DNA of 64,000 bases from the NCBI GenBank assembly GCA_029339505.1, contig JAQISU010000210.1, forward strand, positions 10,429,501 to 10,493,500. The letters run 5' to 3'. The DNA comes from Unio delphinus (lineage: Eukaryota; Mollusca; Bivalvia; Unionida; Unionidae). The notes below the pieces were generated by a model that made no database searches, was not told the origin of the DNA, and was given only the letters and a program-made list of their open reading frames with translations. A program made the translations under genes and the position numbers. Shown piece after piece: positions 22,613-32,154 of this stretch (positions are counted from its first letter, which is position 1; each line of letters begins with the position of its first letter).

Positions 22613-22969
22613 TTAAGATACGGGTCGCTCCTCGTTTAATATCTTCCTAAGATCACGAACCTTAGAACTAATTTCAGCTCGTTTTTGATACTCTTGGCCG
22701 AGTTTTTGACGTATTGCTTCAACGGTGCTAAATAGCGTTATAAATACATTAATGTCGTTACCGTACAAACAAGCATTGATGGACTTTTGAATTCCTTTCA
22801 CGAGTCTGTACATCTTAGGTAAAACATAACGACCCTTACTAGACTGATACTCAATGTCTTCATATTCCGAGGTAATCTTGTCAGCGTCGAGATCTTTAGA
22901 TAATAATACCCCTTTATTTTTTAAAATTGAAATTTCAGCAATTATAGCATTTACATCTTTGATATCCAT
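22613..22969 (-). CDS. small helical protein, conserved in B and C
   Basis: This 118-residue protein starts MDIKDVNAIIAEISILKNKG and ends KVRDLRKILNEERP. It is colinear with the 118-residue protein at 44436-44792; shared blocks include DIEYxxSxxxYxLPKxY and I-KG/KKIQxSI. It is predicted helical with a C-terminal coiled coil and no motif I recognise. It is the first gene of the virion-gene block beside the non-coding centre in both elements, which suggests a regulatory or assembly role. That role is speculative. Confidence 0.7.
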   Translation of the reverse strand: MDIKDVNAIIAEISILKNKGVLLSKDLDADKITSEYEDIEYQSSKGRYVLPKMYRLVKGIQKSINACLYGNDINVFITLFSTVEAIRQKLGQEYQKRAEISSKVRDLRKILNEERPVS

Positions 22970-23019
22970 ATTTTTTTAAAAATATAATAATATATTACCT
23001 CTAATTATTAAAAAATATA

Positions 23020-23650
23020 TGGACAGTACAATGCCATATATCTTCACTCGAGTGTTGTGACAGATTTTAGGCATACATATACTTAATTAACTTAATTAAG
23101 TCCATGTATATGCTGTACTGAAAACCCCATTTGGAAACCCCTTTCGCGTCAAATAACGTGAAAGAGACCCAGAGGTATGTGACAACACGTATCTTTGGAA
23201 CTCCTTGGGTGCCTTCGCATCCATGTAAGCCCAAGGGGACCCGAAACATACATCTCCGGCGGGAGGCCTAACGTGGCAAACACCATCTTAGACCGCCCAG
23301 AAGATATGCTTGGGGGGCGTCATACATGTACTTAATTACCTTAATTAATGGACGGCACAATGCCATATATGTCTCCGCTCGAGTGTTGCGGCAGATTTTA
23401 GGCATACATATACTTAATTAAGGATGGATTATAATTCAATGGAACGATTGATGGTAATGATGTGGGACGGCACAATGCCATATATGTCTCCGCTCGAGTG
23501 TTGCGGCAGACTTTTAGGCATACATATACTTATATTAACTTAATTAAGGATGGTATTTATTCAATGGAACGATTGATGTGGGACGGCACAATTCCATATA
23601 TGGATGGATCATAATTCAATGGAACGATTGATGGTAATGATGTGGGGACG
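23020..23650. repeat. central non-coding repeat cluster (element B)
   Basis: Three near-complete copies and one partial copy of a ~75-bp unit: GACGGCACAATGCCATATAT / CTCGAGTGTTG / TTTTAGGCATACATATACTT, ending in TTAATTAA. They start at about 23020, 23351, 23464 and 23581. The TTAATTAACTTAATTAAG core at 23081 is flanked by GCATACATATA and TATATGC arms, giving a hairpin. A short motif CAATGGAACGATTGATG also recurs (23438, 23562, 23618). There is no coding sequence. Confidence 0.85.
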
Positions 23651-23670
23651 GCACAAGACAGCACAAACAT

Positions 23671-23868
23671 GAAACGACGGGGCAGGTTTTCTACGGCCAA
23701 TCAAAAGCAACCAAACTAAATTAACCCGGTTGCATGATTGAAAAGACAACCACACGCCCGTGTTAATGGCGTTGGTTAGTTTTGATCGGTCGGATTTGGC
23801 CTTCGAAAGCCCCAAGCTTATTAAGAGCCGTAATATATATAAGGCGACTAATAAAGCCCCGTCGTTTC
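23671..23868. repeat. 198-bp foldback in the centre of element B
   Basis: The arms GAAACGACGGGGC (23671) and GCCCCGTCGTTTC (23856) are perfect inverse complements. Further inside, AAAAGCAACCAAACTAAATT pairs imperfectly with GTTAATGGCGTTGGTTAGTT. A TATA-like string TAATATATATAAGG lies at 23830-23843. It could be a small foldback element, an origin hairpin or a promoter; nothing in the sequence decides between these. Confidence 0.7.
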
Positions 23869-23872
23869 ACGA

Positions 23873-23930
23873 GTGTGTTATTTTATTTCCTTGACTTACT
23901 TATTAATACTGTTTCACAACATTTAAATGG
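23873..23930 (-). other. conserved non-coding block shared by B and C
   Basis: The minus strand reads CATTTAAATGTTGTGAAACA followed by TATTAATAAGTA and GGAAATAAAATAACAC. Element C has two copies of the same block (42511-42567 and 42734-42790). Conservation between two divergent subfamilies in otherwise unalignable non-coding DNA points to a cis function such as an origin or regulatory site. Confidence 0.6.
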
Positions 23931-24388
23931 AACAAAATAGTTTAATGAAGCACTAAACAAAATAATACAGTTGTTAAATAACCGTATATTTCCTGTTCTA
24001 ATTCTATAGACAAGTACATTATCGATTAAATCACAAAGAGCGGTATACAGGAATTTTAACCACGCCCACCTACGTCAATGAATGGAAAACACTTCCGGCT
24101 GAGCACGATAAAGAACGTCTGTACATGATCTAAATAAATACAGGCTGTTTAAATAATGCAGTTTTAGCCAAAGCGACAATAAAAGGTTTTAGAAATTGTT
24201 AAAAAAATACAACTATACCGAAACTATGTATTCCCATTACAGTCACGTGTGCGGCGCGCCTAGTCAAGGTATACAGGTACTAGCAGACGACACAAATCCT
24301 TTGACGTCATAATACAAGGGAACTTAGTGAGTAGAGTGTATTCAGTTGTTGGATTTATACATAAAGGATTTATCCCCCTTGAATCGTT
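23931..24388. other. non-coding stretch, element B
   Basis: No gene or repeat recognised. AT-rich with a GC-rich island GTCACGTGTGCGGCGCGCC (about 24242-24260). Confidence 0.5.
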
Positions 24389-24880
24389 TTAGGTGTATAC
24401 GAATTTTATCCTGTGACCTGTCCGTTTTGACAGAGCAGTTTTAATTATATTTTCAGCAACAAATCGTATTGAAGCACTACAAATGTCAAAGTATCTACTG
24501 GCTTCATTTTTTGATTGAAATATGTTCTCCTCACTGGTTTCTAAATCAAACGATTTGACCCCCCTAGGGCGTTTTGAGTTCCTACCAGTTCCACCTAATT
24601 TTGCATTCTGACTTTGTGAGACGGCTTGAAGATTCCCAAGACAATTATCAGTCTTCACGCCATTTATGTGATCAATCACAAAGCCGTCTTCGATTAGTCC
24701 ATGAAACACTTCAAAAATAATTCTATGACAGAGATACTTCTTCCTCCCAGCTGAAAACATCAAATATCCCATATAATTTACCCATTCAACCTGTTTTTTT
24801 AGTCTGCGGTGCCTGACAACACCATCACTGGAGGCTTCGTAATTAACAAGCACTGGATGGGGTCTGAAATCTTGGCTCAT
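24389..24880 (-). CDS. HNH endonuclease of NUMOD4/homing type (element B only)
   Basis: The 163-residue protein has three parts. The N-terminus (VLVNYEASSDGVVRHRRLK ... NYMGYL) is like NUMOD4. The HNH core is CHRIIFEVFHG ... VIDHINGVKTDNCLGNLQ, with the DH-x-NG and N-x-x-NL signature of phage and organelle HNH homing nucleases. The C-terminal segment (EENIFQSKNEASRYFDIC) resembles a NUMOD1/IENR1 DNA-binding repeat. The reading frame is intact while nearby genes are decayed. It sits between the Cys-rich gene and the non-coding centre, and element C has no counterpart there. It is probably a free-standing mobile nuclease acquired as cargo. Confidence 0.85.
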   Translation of the reverse strand: MSQDFRPHPVLVNYEASSDGVVRHRRLKKQVEWVNYMGYLMFSAGRKKYLCHRIIFEVFHGLIEDGFVIDHINGVKTDNCLGNLQAVSQSQNAKLGGTGRNSKRPRGVKSFDLETSEENIFQSKNEASRYFDICSASIRFVAENIIKTALSKRTGHRIKFVYT

Positions 24881-24901
24881 TTGTATAATAATACTATTTG
24901 T

Positions 24902-25192
24902 CTAATTTAATATAAATCTCTGGATATAATCTTGAGGGGTTTTGATGACTTTGTCATTGAACGAGTCATTGATTCGTTTGTCATAGTAGCGTTTTAGTTC
25001 CCTGTATCGTTTTCCGCCGCAACTGAGGCATAATTGTGATTTTCCCTTGACGCCCACCTCACATCGGTGGCATGGGAGAGGACCTTTTGAACCATTTCTC
25101 ACGCTTTGCATATGATACCCACAGAATTCGCTTCTGCATGACTTGTTACACGGGGTTGTTGATCCAATCATAAGCCACTTGCAGTGATTCAT
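24902..25192 (-). CDS. small Cys-rich zinc-binding protein (element B)
   Basis: The 96-residue protein starts MNHCKWLMIGSTTPCNKSC. It carries Cys pairs and a His (CGYH, CHRC, CLSCGGKRYRE) in a pattern fitting two or more zinc sites, followed by a basic helix. It is an orthologue of 42051-42401, with the same Cys/His spacing. It is divergently arranged with the polymerase gene, with 42 bp between the start codons. DNA binding or regulation is plausible; the family function is unknown. Confidence 0.8.
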   Translation of the reverse strand: MNHCKWLMIGSTTPCNKSCRSEFCGYHMQSVRNGSKGPLPCHRCEVGVKGKSQLCLSCGGKRYRELKRYYDKRINDSFNDKVIKTPQDYIQRFILN

Positions 25193-25234
25193 TATACTAT
25201 ATTTTTCTATTTAAATACTTGTTTTAATTATAAC
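25193..25234. promoter_or_regulatory. 42-bp divergent spacer, Cys-rich gene/PolB (element B)
   Basis: It separates the ATGs of the Cys-rich protein (minus) and PolB (plus). It is A/T-only over most of its length, with TATTTAAATA and TTTTAATTATAA. The matching spacer in element C is also exactly 42 bp and contains AAGTATTTAAA. Transcripts in the two directions must start inside or overlap this interval. Confidence 0.5.
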
Positions 25235-25240
25235 ATGGAG

Positions 25241-25600
25241 GAGTTCAAGAGATTATCGAAAATTAAGCCCTGGAAAAATGCTAAATTCAATCTTGATAAT
25301 GAGTTCAAGAGATTATCGAAAATCAAGCCTTGGAAAAATGCTAAATTCAATCTTGATAATGAGTTCAAGAGATTATCGAAAATCAAGCCTTGGAAAAATG
25401 CTAAATTCAATCTCGATAATGAGTTCAAGAGATTATCGAAAATTAAGCCTTGGAAAAATGCTAAATTTAATCTCGATAATGAGTTCAAGAGATTATCGAA
25501 AATTAAGCCTTGGAAAAATGCTAAATTCAATCTCGATAATGAGTTCAAGAGATTATCGAAAATTAAGCCTTGGAAAAATGCTAAATTCAATCTCGATAGA
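25241..25600 (+). repeat. in-frame 60-bp coding repeat, six copies
   Basis: Six units of exactly 60 bp begin at 25241, 25301, 25361, 25421, 25481 and 25541. Each encodes 20 residues with the core EFKRLSKIKPWKN and KFNLDN. The orthologous gene in element C has one unit. The units differ by only a few, mostly silent, bases, so the expansion is recent compared with the B/C divergence. Confidence 0.97.
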
Positions 25601-25804
25601 GTCTCTGATACACCAAAACGTCTAATCGGTGATAGAACTATACTAAGTAAAATCAGGGAGTGTTTTAATGAATTCTACCGAGACGGTGCAGCATACTGTT
25701 GGTCGACATTTCGAATTATTGACGAAGATGTCAATGTACCCAACATCGATGCTACTATGAACGATGAAAGAGCAGCTGAGATAATTTCACATCTTGGCTC
25801 GCCA

Positions 25805-25935
25805 GCGGGTTGGAAATCCAAAGGGAAAATTCAAAGATGGAAATCCAAAGGTAAATTGCAAAGCAATTCCCAAACAAGGAAAATCAAAGATGGAAATCCA
25901 AAGGTAAATTGCAAAGCAGTTCCCAAACAAAGCAA
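25805..25935 (+). repeat. second in-gene tandem duplication, PolB of B
   Basis: TGGAAATCCAAAGG(T/G)AAA recurs at about 25810, 25838 and 25890, and AATTGCAAAGCA-TTCCCAAAC recurs at 25855 and 25911. This adds about 40 residues (WKSKGK units) between ISHLG and FFRIKF, a point where element C has only a few residues. Confidence 0.85.
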
Positions 25936-27071
25936 TCCCCAACAGAAGTATTTTTTCAGAATAAAATTCATTATCGAAGTCGGCGGCGAATGGATTATTA
26001 GGGATAAATTTGAACCAATCCTCAAGAATAAAAAAAACTGTCATTGTGAGTAGAGATTCCAAACCAGGAATTCTAACTGGAATCGACAAACCATACTACG
26101 AGAGATCTTATCCCGTAACAGCAATTGTTTATGGGATATATCCGTTAAATAATAAACCCGATATTGCAAAACTAGCTCCTATGAAATATTCTAGTTCACT
26201 GAATTGTGTAGCAACACGGGTAATGGAACACTTCACAAATGCATCCCGAGGAAATAAACTAACTGATCTGCGACGTAGGAAAATAACCGAATGGGAACTG
26301 ACAGTGAAACAACACGGTGCAAAGATTTCTGATATAGCTAAATTAGAAAGATCATTAAGATTCCCAATAACCGTTATGACGATAACCGGAGAAGTTTTAT
26401 ACGAACCGAAATATAAAAAAAATGGAGCGCCAATACAAATTATTGATCATAACAAACACGCATGGACACCTGCGGTAACAATATTTCCACGAGAACGAAC
26501 CGTGAGATATATACCCCAAGAATTCGTCGGGGATGTTTTTTATGAAGAGAAATTATTCGATGCTATTCACACGCTGTGTAAAGATGATCCTGTGTCAGTG
26601 TGGTTACTTAGAAGTGATGAAGATCCAGAAATAGGATTCGATCAATTTGTGAGACCAAATGGTGAATTATATCGCGTTGAAGAATTGGATAACAGAATGA
26701 GAAAAATCGCTAATGATTTTTCACCAGAGAGTTTCCATGAAAAACTACTCACGGAAAGTTTTACTATTCCATCGGTGGTAGCTCACTTCGCAAGAGAAAA
26801 AAACTCATGGCGTCCAACACGAAGTAATTTTCTCGAGAACGTTAAATTGAGTTGCGTCGAATTTAGTCATGGAGGACTGTGGAATACAAAATACTCACGT
26901 GATGGTATGATTTCAATTGATATATCCGCGTGTTATCCTGGAAGTTTTCTCGGGTATGGGGAATGTGCTGAGTACTTTAAACGATTTGGACACCCCACGC
27001 ATGAAATGACTCGTGTTGCGATTAATGGTCCATTGCCTGATTTTGATTTAACTGGATTCGCTCGTGTGATA

Positions 27072-27690
27072 TTGTAATAAATTTGGAGTAAGTGTTAGTG
27101 AATTTGAACCATGCTTGGGTCGTTAGTAGTGATTTTGGGTACAAGCCGAATGACTGTCCCTTTCGATAACATAGTCCATATTAAAATTCAGTGGTGTATA
27201 CAAGTAGTGTGATTGAAAAGGCAGCATTTATGGTTGGAAATCAGTAAATTATAGAATGGAATCAATAAGTTGGAACTTGGTAGGTACCGTTTATGTGGCC
27301 ATAGTGGAAAATTCTCGTATGTATATGAGTGTGATACGCCGGAAATTCTGTGGATGGACTGGCCTAGGGTCGCGCAGTTAAATATTTTCCAGTTAGTAAG
27401 GGAATACTGGTGTAATTTCTATGGCATGACAAGCTATCGGTACGGAAAACGGATGATAATGAAGAAAAACCATGTAAAGGTGCAGTTAATGGACGTTTGG
27501 GCAAGTTGTCTCCTCTGGGTCGCCCATTGATTACAGCAAAGATTAATAATTATAGCAGACACGTCTTTCTTTCCATTTTACAACTCAAGTTGTATGGAAG
27601 TCTTTGGAAATTTGGGGAAAACATATGACTTCCAGCGTGACTCGCGCCAGGGTTTTGACACCGCTCGGTCAAGTGAATACCCCTGTGCTT
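27072..27690. mobile_element. ~620-bp insertion in the PolB gene of B
   Basis: Element C reads straight across this point, while B departs after GCTCGTGTGATAT and rejoins at ATATCATTTGAA. The junctions carry ATAT on both sides (possible target duplication) and short inverse ends TTGTAA and TTGTAACAA. Its own ORFs (27270-27530, 27604-27690) match nothing I know. A MITE or other non-autonomous transposon is most likely. Confidence 0.6.
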
Positions 27691-29803
27691 GTAACAATAT
27701 CATTTGAACTCGCTACAGGGTTACATCCGTGTAGTTATGTTTGGCTTGGTAGACATATATCTGAAAAGGCCTGGATGCCAATAGTGTTACTACGATATAT
27801 GATTGATTGTGGTATGCTAATACCGTTGATTGTTTCCGAAGCTATTAAATGCTATCGAGCTCAGAAAGAAGTTTAGCTACCACAACCCGATCTAGATCGT
27901 ATAATTAGCGAACAGCGAAAACAATTTCCAGATGGAAATTCTTCGAATTTCAGTGAAGAACAATTCATGAATTGGTCTAAGAAGTTATTTGAAATTAAAA
28001 GCGGACAAGCAAAAGATTTTGGACGAAGAATAATCGGTAAATTTACCCAGGGTGGAAGATACGACAATGCAAAATATTCCTCGCGGTTGATCATAGACAT
28101 CGCTGAATACGATTTTATCGTAACGGATTTAACGAAACAGGGAAAACTTGTAAATCGTAAAGACGCTTTCCTATCCGATGGTGAGAAATTAGGTACGGTT
28201 GTTACCTACTGTGATGGATATATTAAACAAGATACGCATTTGAGAAGTTCTATGCTAGCTTATGCTTCTATCAATTTATTTTCGATGATAAATAGATTTC
28301 CTAATACCGCGGTTAGAGTAGCCACTGATTCGATGTATATCCACAATAAATACAAATCAGCTGTAGCGGCATTCACAGATCCCGAAGAAGCGTGGGGGCG
28401 TTGGCGATTTAAAAAGGAAACGCTACATGAGTATTGTGAATCCGCAGACGTTACCATGGATGATAAATATCTTTCATGTAACCGTATTGAAATTCAATCA
28501 GAATTTTCTAATGCACCACCGGTATCTGATCCAGTGTGTAGATACAAGACAGTTTATTTAAACGGTTGTGGTGGGTCAGGAAAGACAACTCGTGCAATTG
28601 AATTATTTCGTCGGTCAAACATGATTGTCCTAACACCTACTCACAGACTCGCCAGAGAGATGATACAGCGAGAGGTAAATGCCTGTACCTACCAGTTTTT
28701 TTCGATGGAAGGGTGACAAATGAACTCCTGAGCGTATGGGTGATAAATTCATTCCTGAAATCATAATTTTGGATGAAATATGCACAGTGTCATTAGATGT
28801 ATTACAAACATTTCTCGAGTGGTTGTTAAACAAAAACACAAAAGTCGTTATGTGCGGTGATCACGGCCAACCACCACCATTTGTCGGTGCATCTCCACAT
28901 GAATGGCTAAAGGGTTTTGTAGACTACTATGAAGAAATCACCACTGATTATAGATCACTTGATGAACGATTACGAGAATTCAAAGCGCTAATTAGACTAC
29001 AACCGGACAGAATCCAATGCGAAATAGCGCGTGAAATAATTTCAGAAACTCCATTAAAAGATTTTTGGGAAACGTGGAGACCAAACGATTTGATAATTGC
29101 AAGTAGAAAAATAATCAGAGACACACTTCAGATGAAGTTATTTAAATTGAATAAAGAAAACTTTGCAACACTTCCTGTGCCTCTTTGTTATAGGCCTTCG
29201 GATACACGAAAACAGAACATTGAAGTTGATATTCCAGGACAACGTGAAAAACAAATTCTCGTATTAAATGATATTGTGCTGGTTGATATCAGCGTCGTCG
29301 AAAATGCATTGCGTGCTGATAAATCCCCATGGATGTTAGGTTACGTAGCGACGATACATTCTTCACAGGGATTGACTATATCGGATACAATTGTTTGGAT
29401 GGTAGATAATCGCATCGAATGGTCAAATTTAGTCTATCTCGCAGTATCCAGAGTATGAAGAATAAATCAGCTTCGAAGAATTGTTTTCGATGATGAAATC
29501 ATTGGTGATGATAATAACACTACAATCAGCGCCGACAACGTCAAGGATATAATCAGAAAAAAAACTCTCTGGTTATAAACAACATGATAAAAAAATAATC
29601 GAGAATTTGACATTGATGCTGAATTAATAATTACCCTGAAACAACAACAGAATACTCACTGCGCGAGTTGCAATTGTATAATGCGTTGGCAGTATTCGGA
29701 TAAAGATCCTCGCCAATTTACCGTAGACAGAAAAAATAACAGTCTCGGTCATGTCAGAAACAATGTGATGTTGACTTGTCTTGAGTGCAACAGACGCCGG
29801 GTG

Positions 29804-30761
29804 CTAGTTAAGACCACGCGGTGGTAATTGAGTATCCTCGGGAATTACCTGTAGTTGTTGTCGAGTAAATCCTCGCTGAGGAGCAGTTGAATCAAGTTTA
29901 TAGATTGCTGGTCTACCCGTAGATCGTGTTATAGTAGATATCTTGTGTGCAGTAACACTCCAAATAGGATCGGTAGCTCTTTTTTACCACCCTCAAGCTC
30001 TCCTGGTTCGTATAAATACCTAATAGTGACATTACTACCAAGAATTGGTTCTTTGAAATCTTTTTGTGAAATTCCTTGGATTTCCATTTTTGGTATAGAC
30101 GCTTTCTTAATCGCGTTGACAGGTTTCATGTTAATTGTTCGAGTAATCTCGTTATTGAGCGCGGTAATCACAGCTGGTAATCTCTTAACCCATTCACGGG
30201 ATCTTTTATCCTGAATAAACTCCTTTGCGTATTGATATCCAAATAACCGTTCAGCAAGAGTCCGATTAAATCGTTCAACAATTGCCTGATCGCGATGTAG
30301 CGCAGTATGCCCTCGTCTGATGGTGACATTGTGATGTTTCATCGCTGATAAAACAGCGCCTTGAAATTCCTTGCCAGGATCAACTTGTAACAGATTTGGC
30401 AAGCGTAGTGGGCCTCGTCGATAAATTTTTCAAATGCATAAGAAACTTCAGGTGATGATTTTGTTTTTAACGGTTCTGCTTGTTTGTATCGACTCGCAAC
30501 GTCAACTACGGTTAGCGCGTATTTGTAACCGTTGTCAAGTGGTAAAAACAATAAATCAGCTTGATGAACTTCATTGGGTCCGGTAACATCAAAATGCGAG
30601 AAATTGATTTGTTTAGGACGCGGTAGATAAATTTGCCATATAGCCTGTTTGGATAACCAAATAGCCGCGGTGGCCTTTTTCACTTTTGCGGCGTTGGCGA
30701 GTTTATTGATTGCAGCGTTACCCCTCCAGTATCCTTTTGGAGAATAATAAATAGATTCCAT
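29804..30761 (-). pseudogene. Polinton integrase, two frameshifts (element B)
   Basis: Start MESIYYSPKGYWRGNAAI at 30761. The rve catalytic core is recognisable: first Asp in VHQADLLFLP, second Asp in LLQVDPGKEFQG, Glu in QAIVERFNRTLAERLF. A one-base loss near 30400 (after YAFEKF) and another at an A6 run near 29975 break the frame. The C-terminal SH3/chromo-like part (GRPAIYKLD, RGFTRQQLQVIP) is still readable to the stop at 29804. It is convergent with the PolB gene, with the 3' ends overlapping. The family inserts Polinton DNA. Confidence 0.88.
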
Positions 30762-30762
30762 A

Positions 30763-31289
30763 TTATTTATTACCAGCGCCCATCATCAATTTGCCTTTCA
30801 TAGCTGATTTTACCAACCACGAAGCCAACTTTTCTTTAAAAGATTTATCAGGAATAGCATTTAACGCATGAATTAATTTCACATCCGCGAGATGCCTGTT
30901 TTGCAGATTGCTGCTTTTATATGCAACATCATGAGCATGACACGCCTTATCAATAGCGTTTATCGGATACTCGCCGGGTCGGGGTTGATTTTGATCATCA
31001 AGTCTGATATCTAATCGTGTTCCGGGACCACAGTAGCTATATCCTGGAAGGTGCTTTTCTCCAGGGTACTTTGCCCATGGGGTTCCAGGGAGCTTTGCCA
31101 ATTTGGCTGCGATATCACCTCCTCGTTTTTTTTTAAAACATCTCCGGGTTTCATAGAAACAAATCTAAATTTTTTTGTACCACATGTTGCACATCTACCA
31201 GTAAGTGCTGATCTGTTATTTTTAGTTGTAATCGTCGTCACATCATTTGTGCTAGTACGCGTTTTAAACTTCACACAATATAGATCCAT
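30763..31289 (-). pseudogene. zinc-ribbon plus phospholipase A2 protein, frameshifted (element B)
   Basis: The N-terminus MDLYCVKFKTRT ... RCATCGTKKFRFV is a zinc ribbon in which the second Cys is Phe. A frameshift follows at an A9 run (31126-31134); element D is in frame with A10 at the same site. The C-terminal half holds the PLA2 signature: Ca-binding loop YSYCGPGT and catalytic CHAHDVAYKSS (His-Asp pair). This is the parvovirus VP1-type PLA2 fold also reported in adintoviruses. The family role is membrane breach during entry. Start codons of this gene and the ATPase gene are 17 bp apart. Confidence 0.85.
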
Positions 31290-31306
31290 AATTTATGTAT
31301 AGAGAT
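31290..31306. promoter_or_regulatory. 17-bp divergent spacer, PLA2/ATPase (element B)
   Basis: It contains AATTTATGTATAGAGAT between the two start codons. The same interval is exactly 17 bp in elements C (37023-37039) and D (60957-60973) and always AT-rich, while its sequence varies. There is no room for two separate upstream promoters, so core elements must overlap or lie in coding DNA. Confidence 0.5.
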
Positions 31307-31966
31307 ATGGATATAATTGATTTTTCAGCGACTAAAACAAGAGAACCAGTTAAGCATCATGCAGCGCTACCCAACTCTATCCGCGCAATTATAATCGGGC
31401 CATCTGGATCCGGCAAGACTCAATTGTTGCTCAATTTAATAGTGAGATGGATGAAGTGGGATAAGTTGTATTTAGTTGCTCCCAGTGTAGATGATCAACG
31501 ATGCTATGAAGTGTTAAAGGATTTTAACGAGAATGCATCAGAAATTAAGGGTGAGAACGCCATCGATTTTATAACTGATATTGACGAGGCACCATCCGTG
31601 GATGACCTTGATGGGAGCATTAACAATTTAGTTGCATACGACGATGTGATGTTAGACAATCAACAAAACCCAGCTAGAATATTTTCCCGAGGCAGGCATA
31701 AAAACACCGACGTGATATATGTCACTCAACGCTACACTCAGATTCCAAAAGTGATCAGAGATAACTGTAATATTCTTGCTGTGTTTAACGGCGTTGATAC
31801 ACATACGCTACGAAATATTTGGCAGACATGGTGTTCCGATATGGACTTCAATCAATTTAAAAATTTCTTTAGTAACGCTCAGTCGACCCCGCAAGGATTT
31901 ATAACAATAAATTTACATGATCCTCGGACACGATATCGTACAGGACTGGATCAAATATTTGGTTGA
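31307..31966 (+). CDS. FtsK/HerA-type (A32-like) DNA packaging ATPase (element B)
   Basis: Start MDIIDFSATKTREPVKHH at 31307, matching the other copies, although a second ATG exists at 31295. Walker A GPSGSGKTQ lies about residue 32, Walker B NLVAYDDVML about 110, and the SRGRHKNTDVIYVTQRYTQ sensor block about 127. It has ~219 residues, normal for Polinton ATPases, and an open frame. The last 18 bp lie inside the right terminal repeat. The family role is pumping DNA into capsids. Confidence 0.93.
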   Translation: MDIIDFSATKTREPVKHHAALPNSIRAIIIGPSGSGKTQLLLNLIVRWMKWDKLYLVAPSVDDQRCYEVLKDFNENASEIKGENAIDFITDIDEAPSVDDLDGSINNLVAYDDVMLDNQQNPARIFSRGRHKNTDVIYVTQRYTQIPKVIRDNCNILAVFNGVDTHTLRNIWQTWCSDMDFNQFKNFFSNAQSTPQGFITINLHDPRTRYRTGLDQIFG

Positions 31967-32154
31967 ACTCGTAAAAGAATTATTAACCCAGAACTGAAAG
32001 TTCCAGCAGCAGAGAGGGTGAATGACAACGACGTTGGCGTATATGAGGAAATCTTATTTTATCGAATAGACGCCATTTTTTTTACTATTTGGCAGAAGCC
32101 TCAGATTTCCGAATCGACGCTCGGAAAATTGTAGGGTTCACCCTCTCTGCTGCT
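31949..32154 (-). repeat. right terminal inverted repeat, element B
   Basis: Inverse of 14465-14670. The foldback unit 32005-32154 is bounded by AGCAGCAGAGAGGGTGAA and TTCACCCTCTCTGCTGCT. The target duplicate TATCC follows at 32155-32159. Confidence 0.95.

Larger units (their letters stand above)
25235..29827 (+). pseudogene. PolB DNA polymerase-SF1 helicase fusion, multiply broken (element B)
   Basis: Colinear with 38522-42008. Domains in order: expanded N-terminal repeats (25241-25600), an N-terminal domain (LNCVATRVMEHFTNASRG ... RRRKITEWELTVKQHG), palm motif A (ISIDISACYPGSF, about 26913-26950), KFTQGG, motif C (VATDSMYI, 28320), Walker A (NGCGGSGKTTR, 28560), a helicase GDHGQPPPF box, and an HNH-like tail (CASCNC ... 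DRKNN ... CLECNRR, 29640-29790). Lesions: frameshift at an A8 run (26030-26037), a ~620-bp insertion (27072-27690), TAG at ~27874, frameshift ~28690, TGA at ~29456 and a frameshift ~29590. PolB replicates Polintons with protein priming (family knowledge). Confidence 0.85.
14465..32154. mobile_element. Polinton/adintovirus element B, complete 17.7 kb
   Basis: Bounded by 206-bp inverted repeats (14465-14670 and 31949-32154) that match apart from about one base, and flanked by the 5-bp direct repeat TATCC (14460-14464 and 32155-32159). It carries a full Polinton gene set: packaging ATPase, PLA2, integrase, PolB-helicase, capsid proteins and protease. Coding is divergent from ~23-25 kb, with virion genes on the minus strand to the left. 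Most genes carry stops or frameshifts, so this is a dead copy whose termini are oddly well preserved. Confidence 0.95.

Noticed and set aside
23609..23815. 68-aa minus-strand ORF in the centre of element B
   Set aside because: Lies across the foldback arms, has no counterpart in C and no recognisable motif.
25228..25625. Antisense and out-of-frame ORFs across the 60-bp repeats
   Set aside because: The PolB frame has homologues and motifs; the others exist because a 60-bp unit keeps every frame open.
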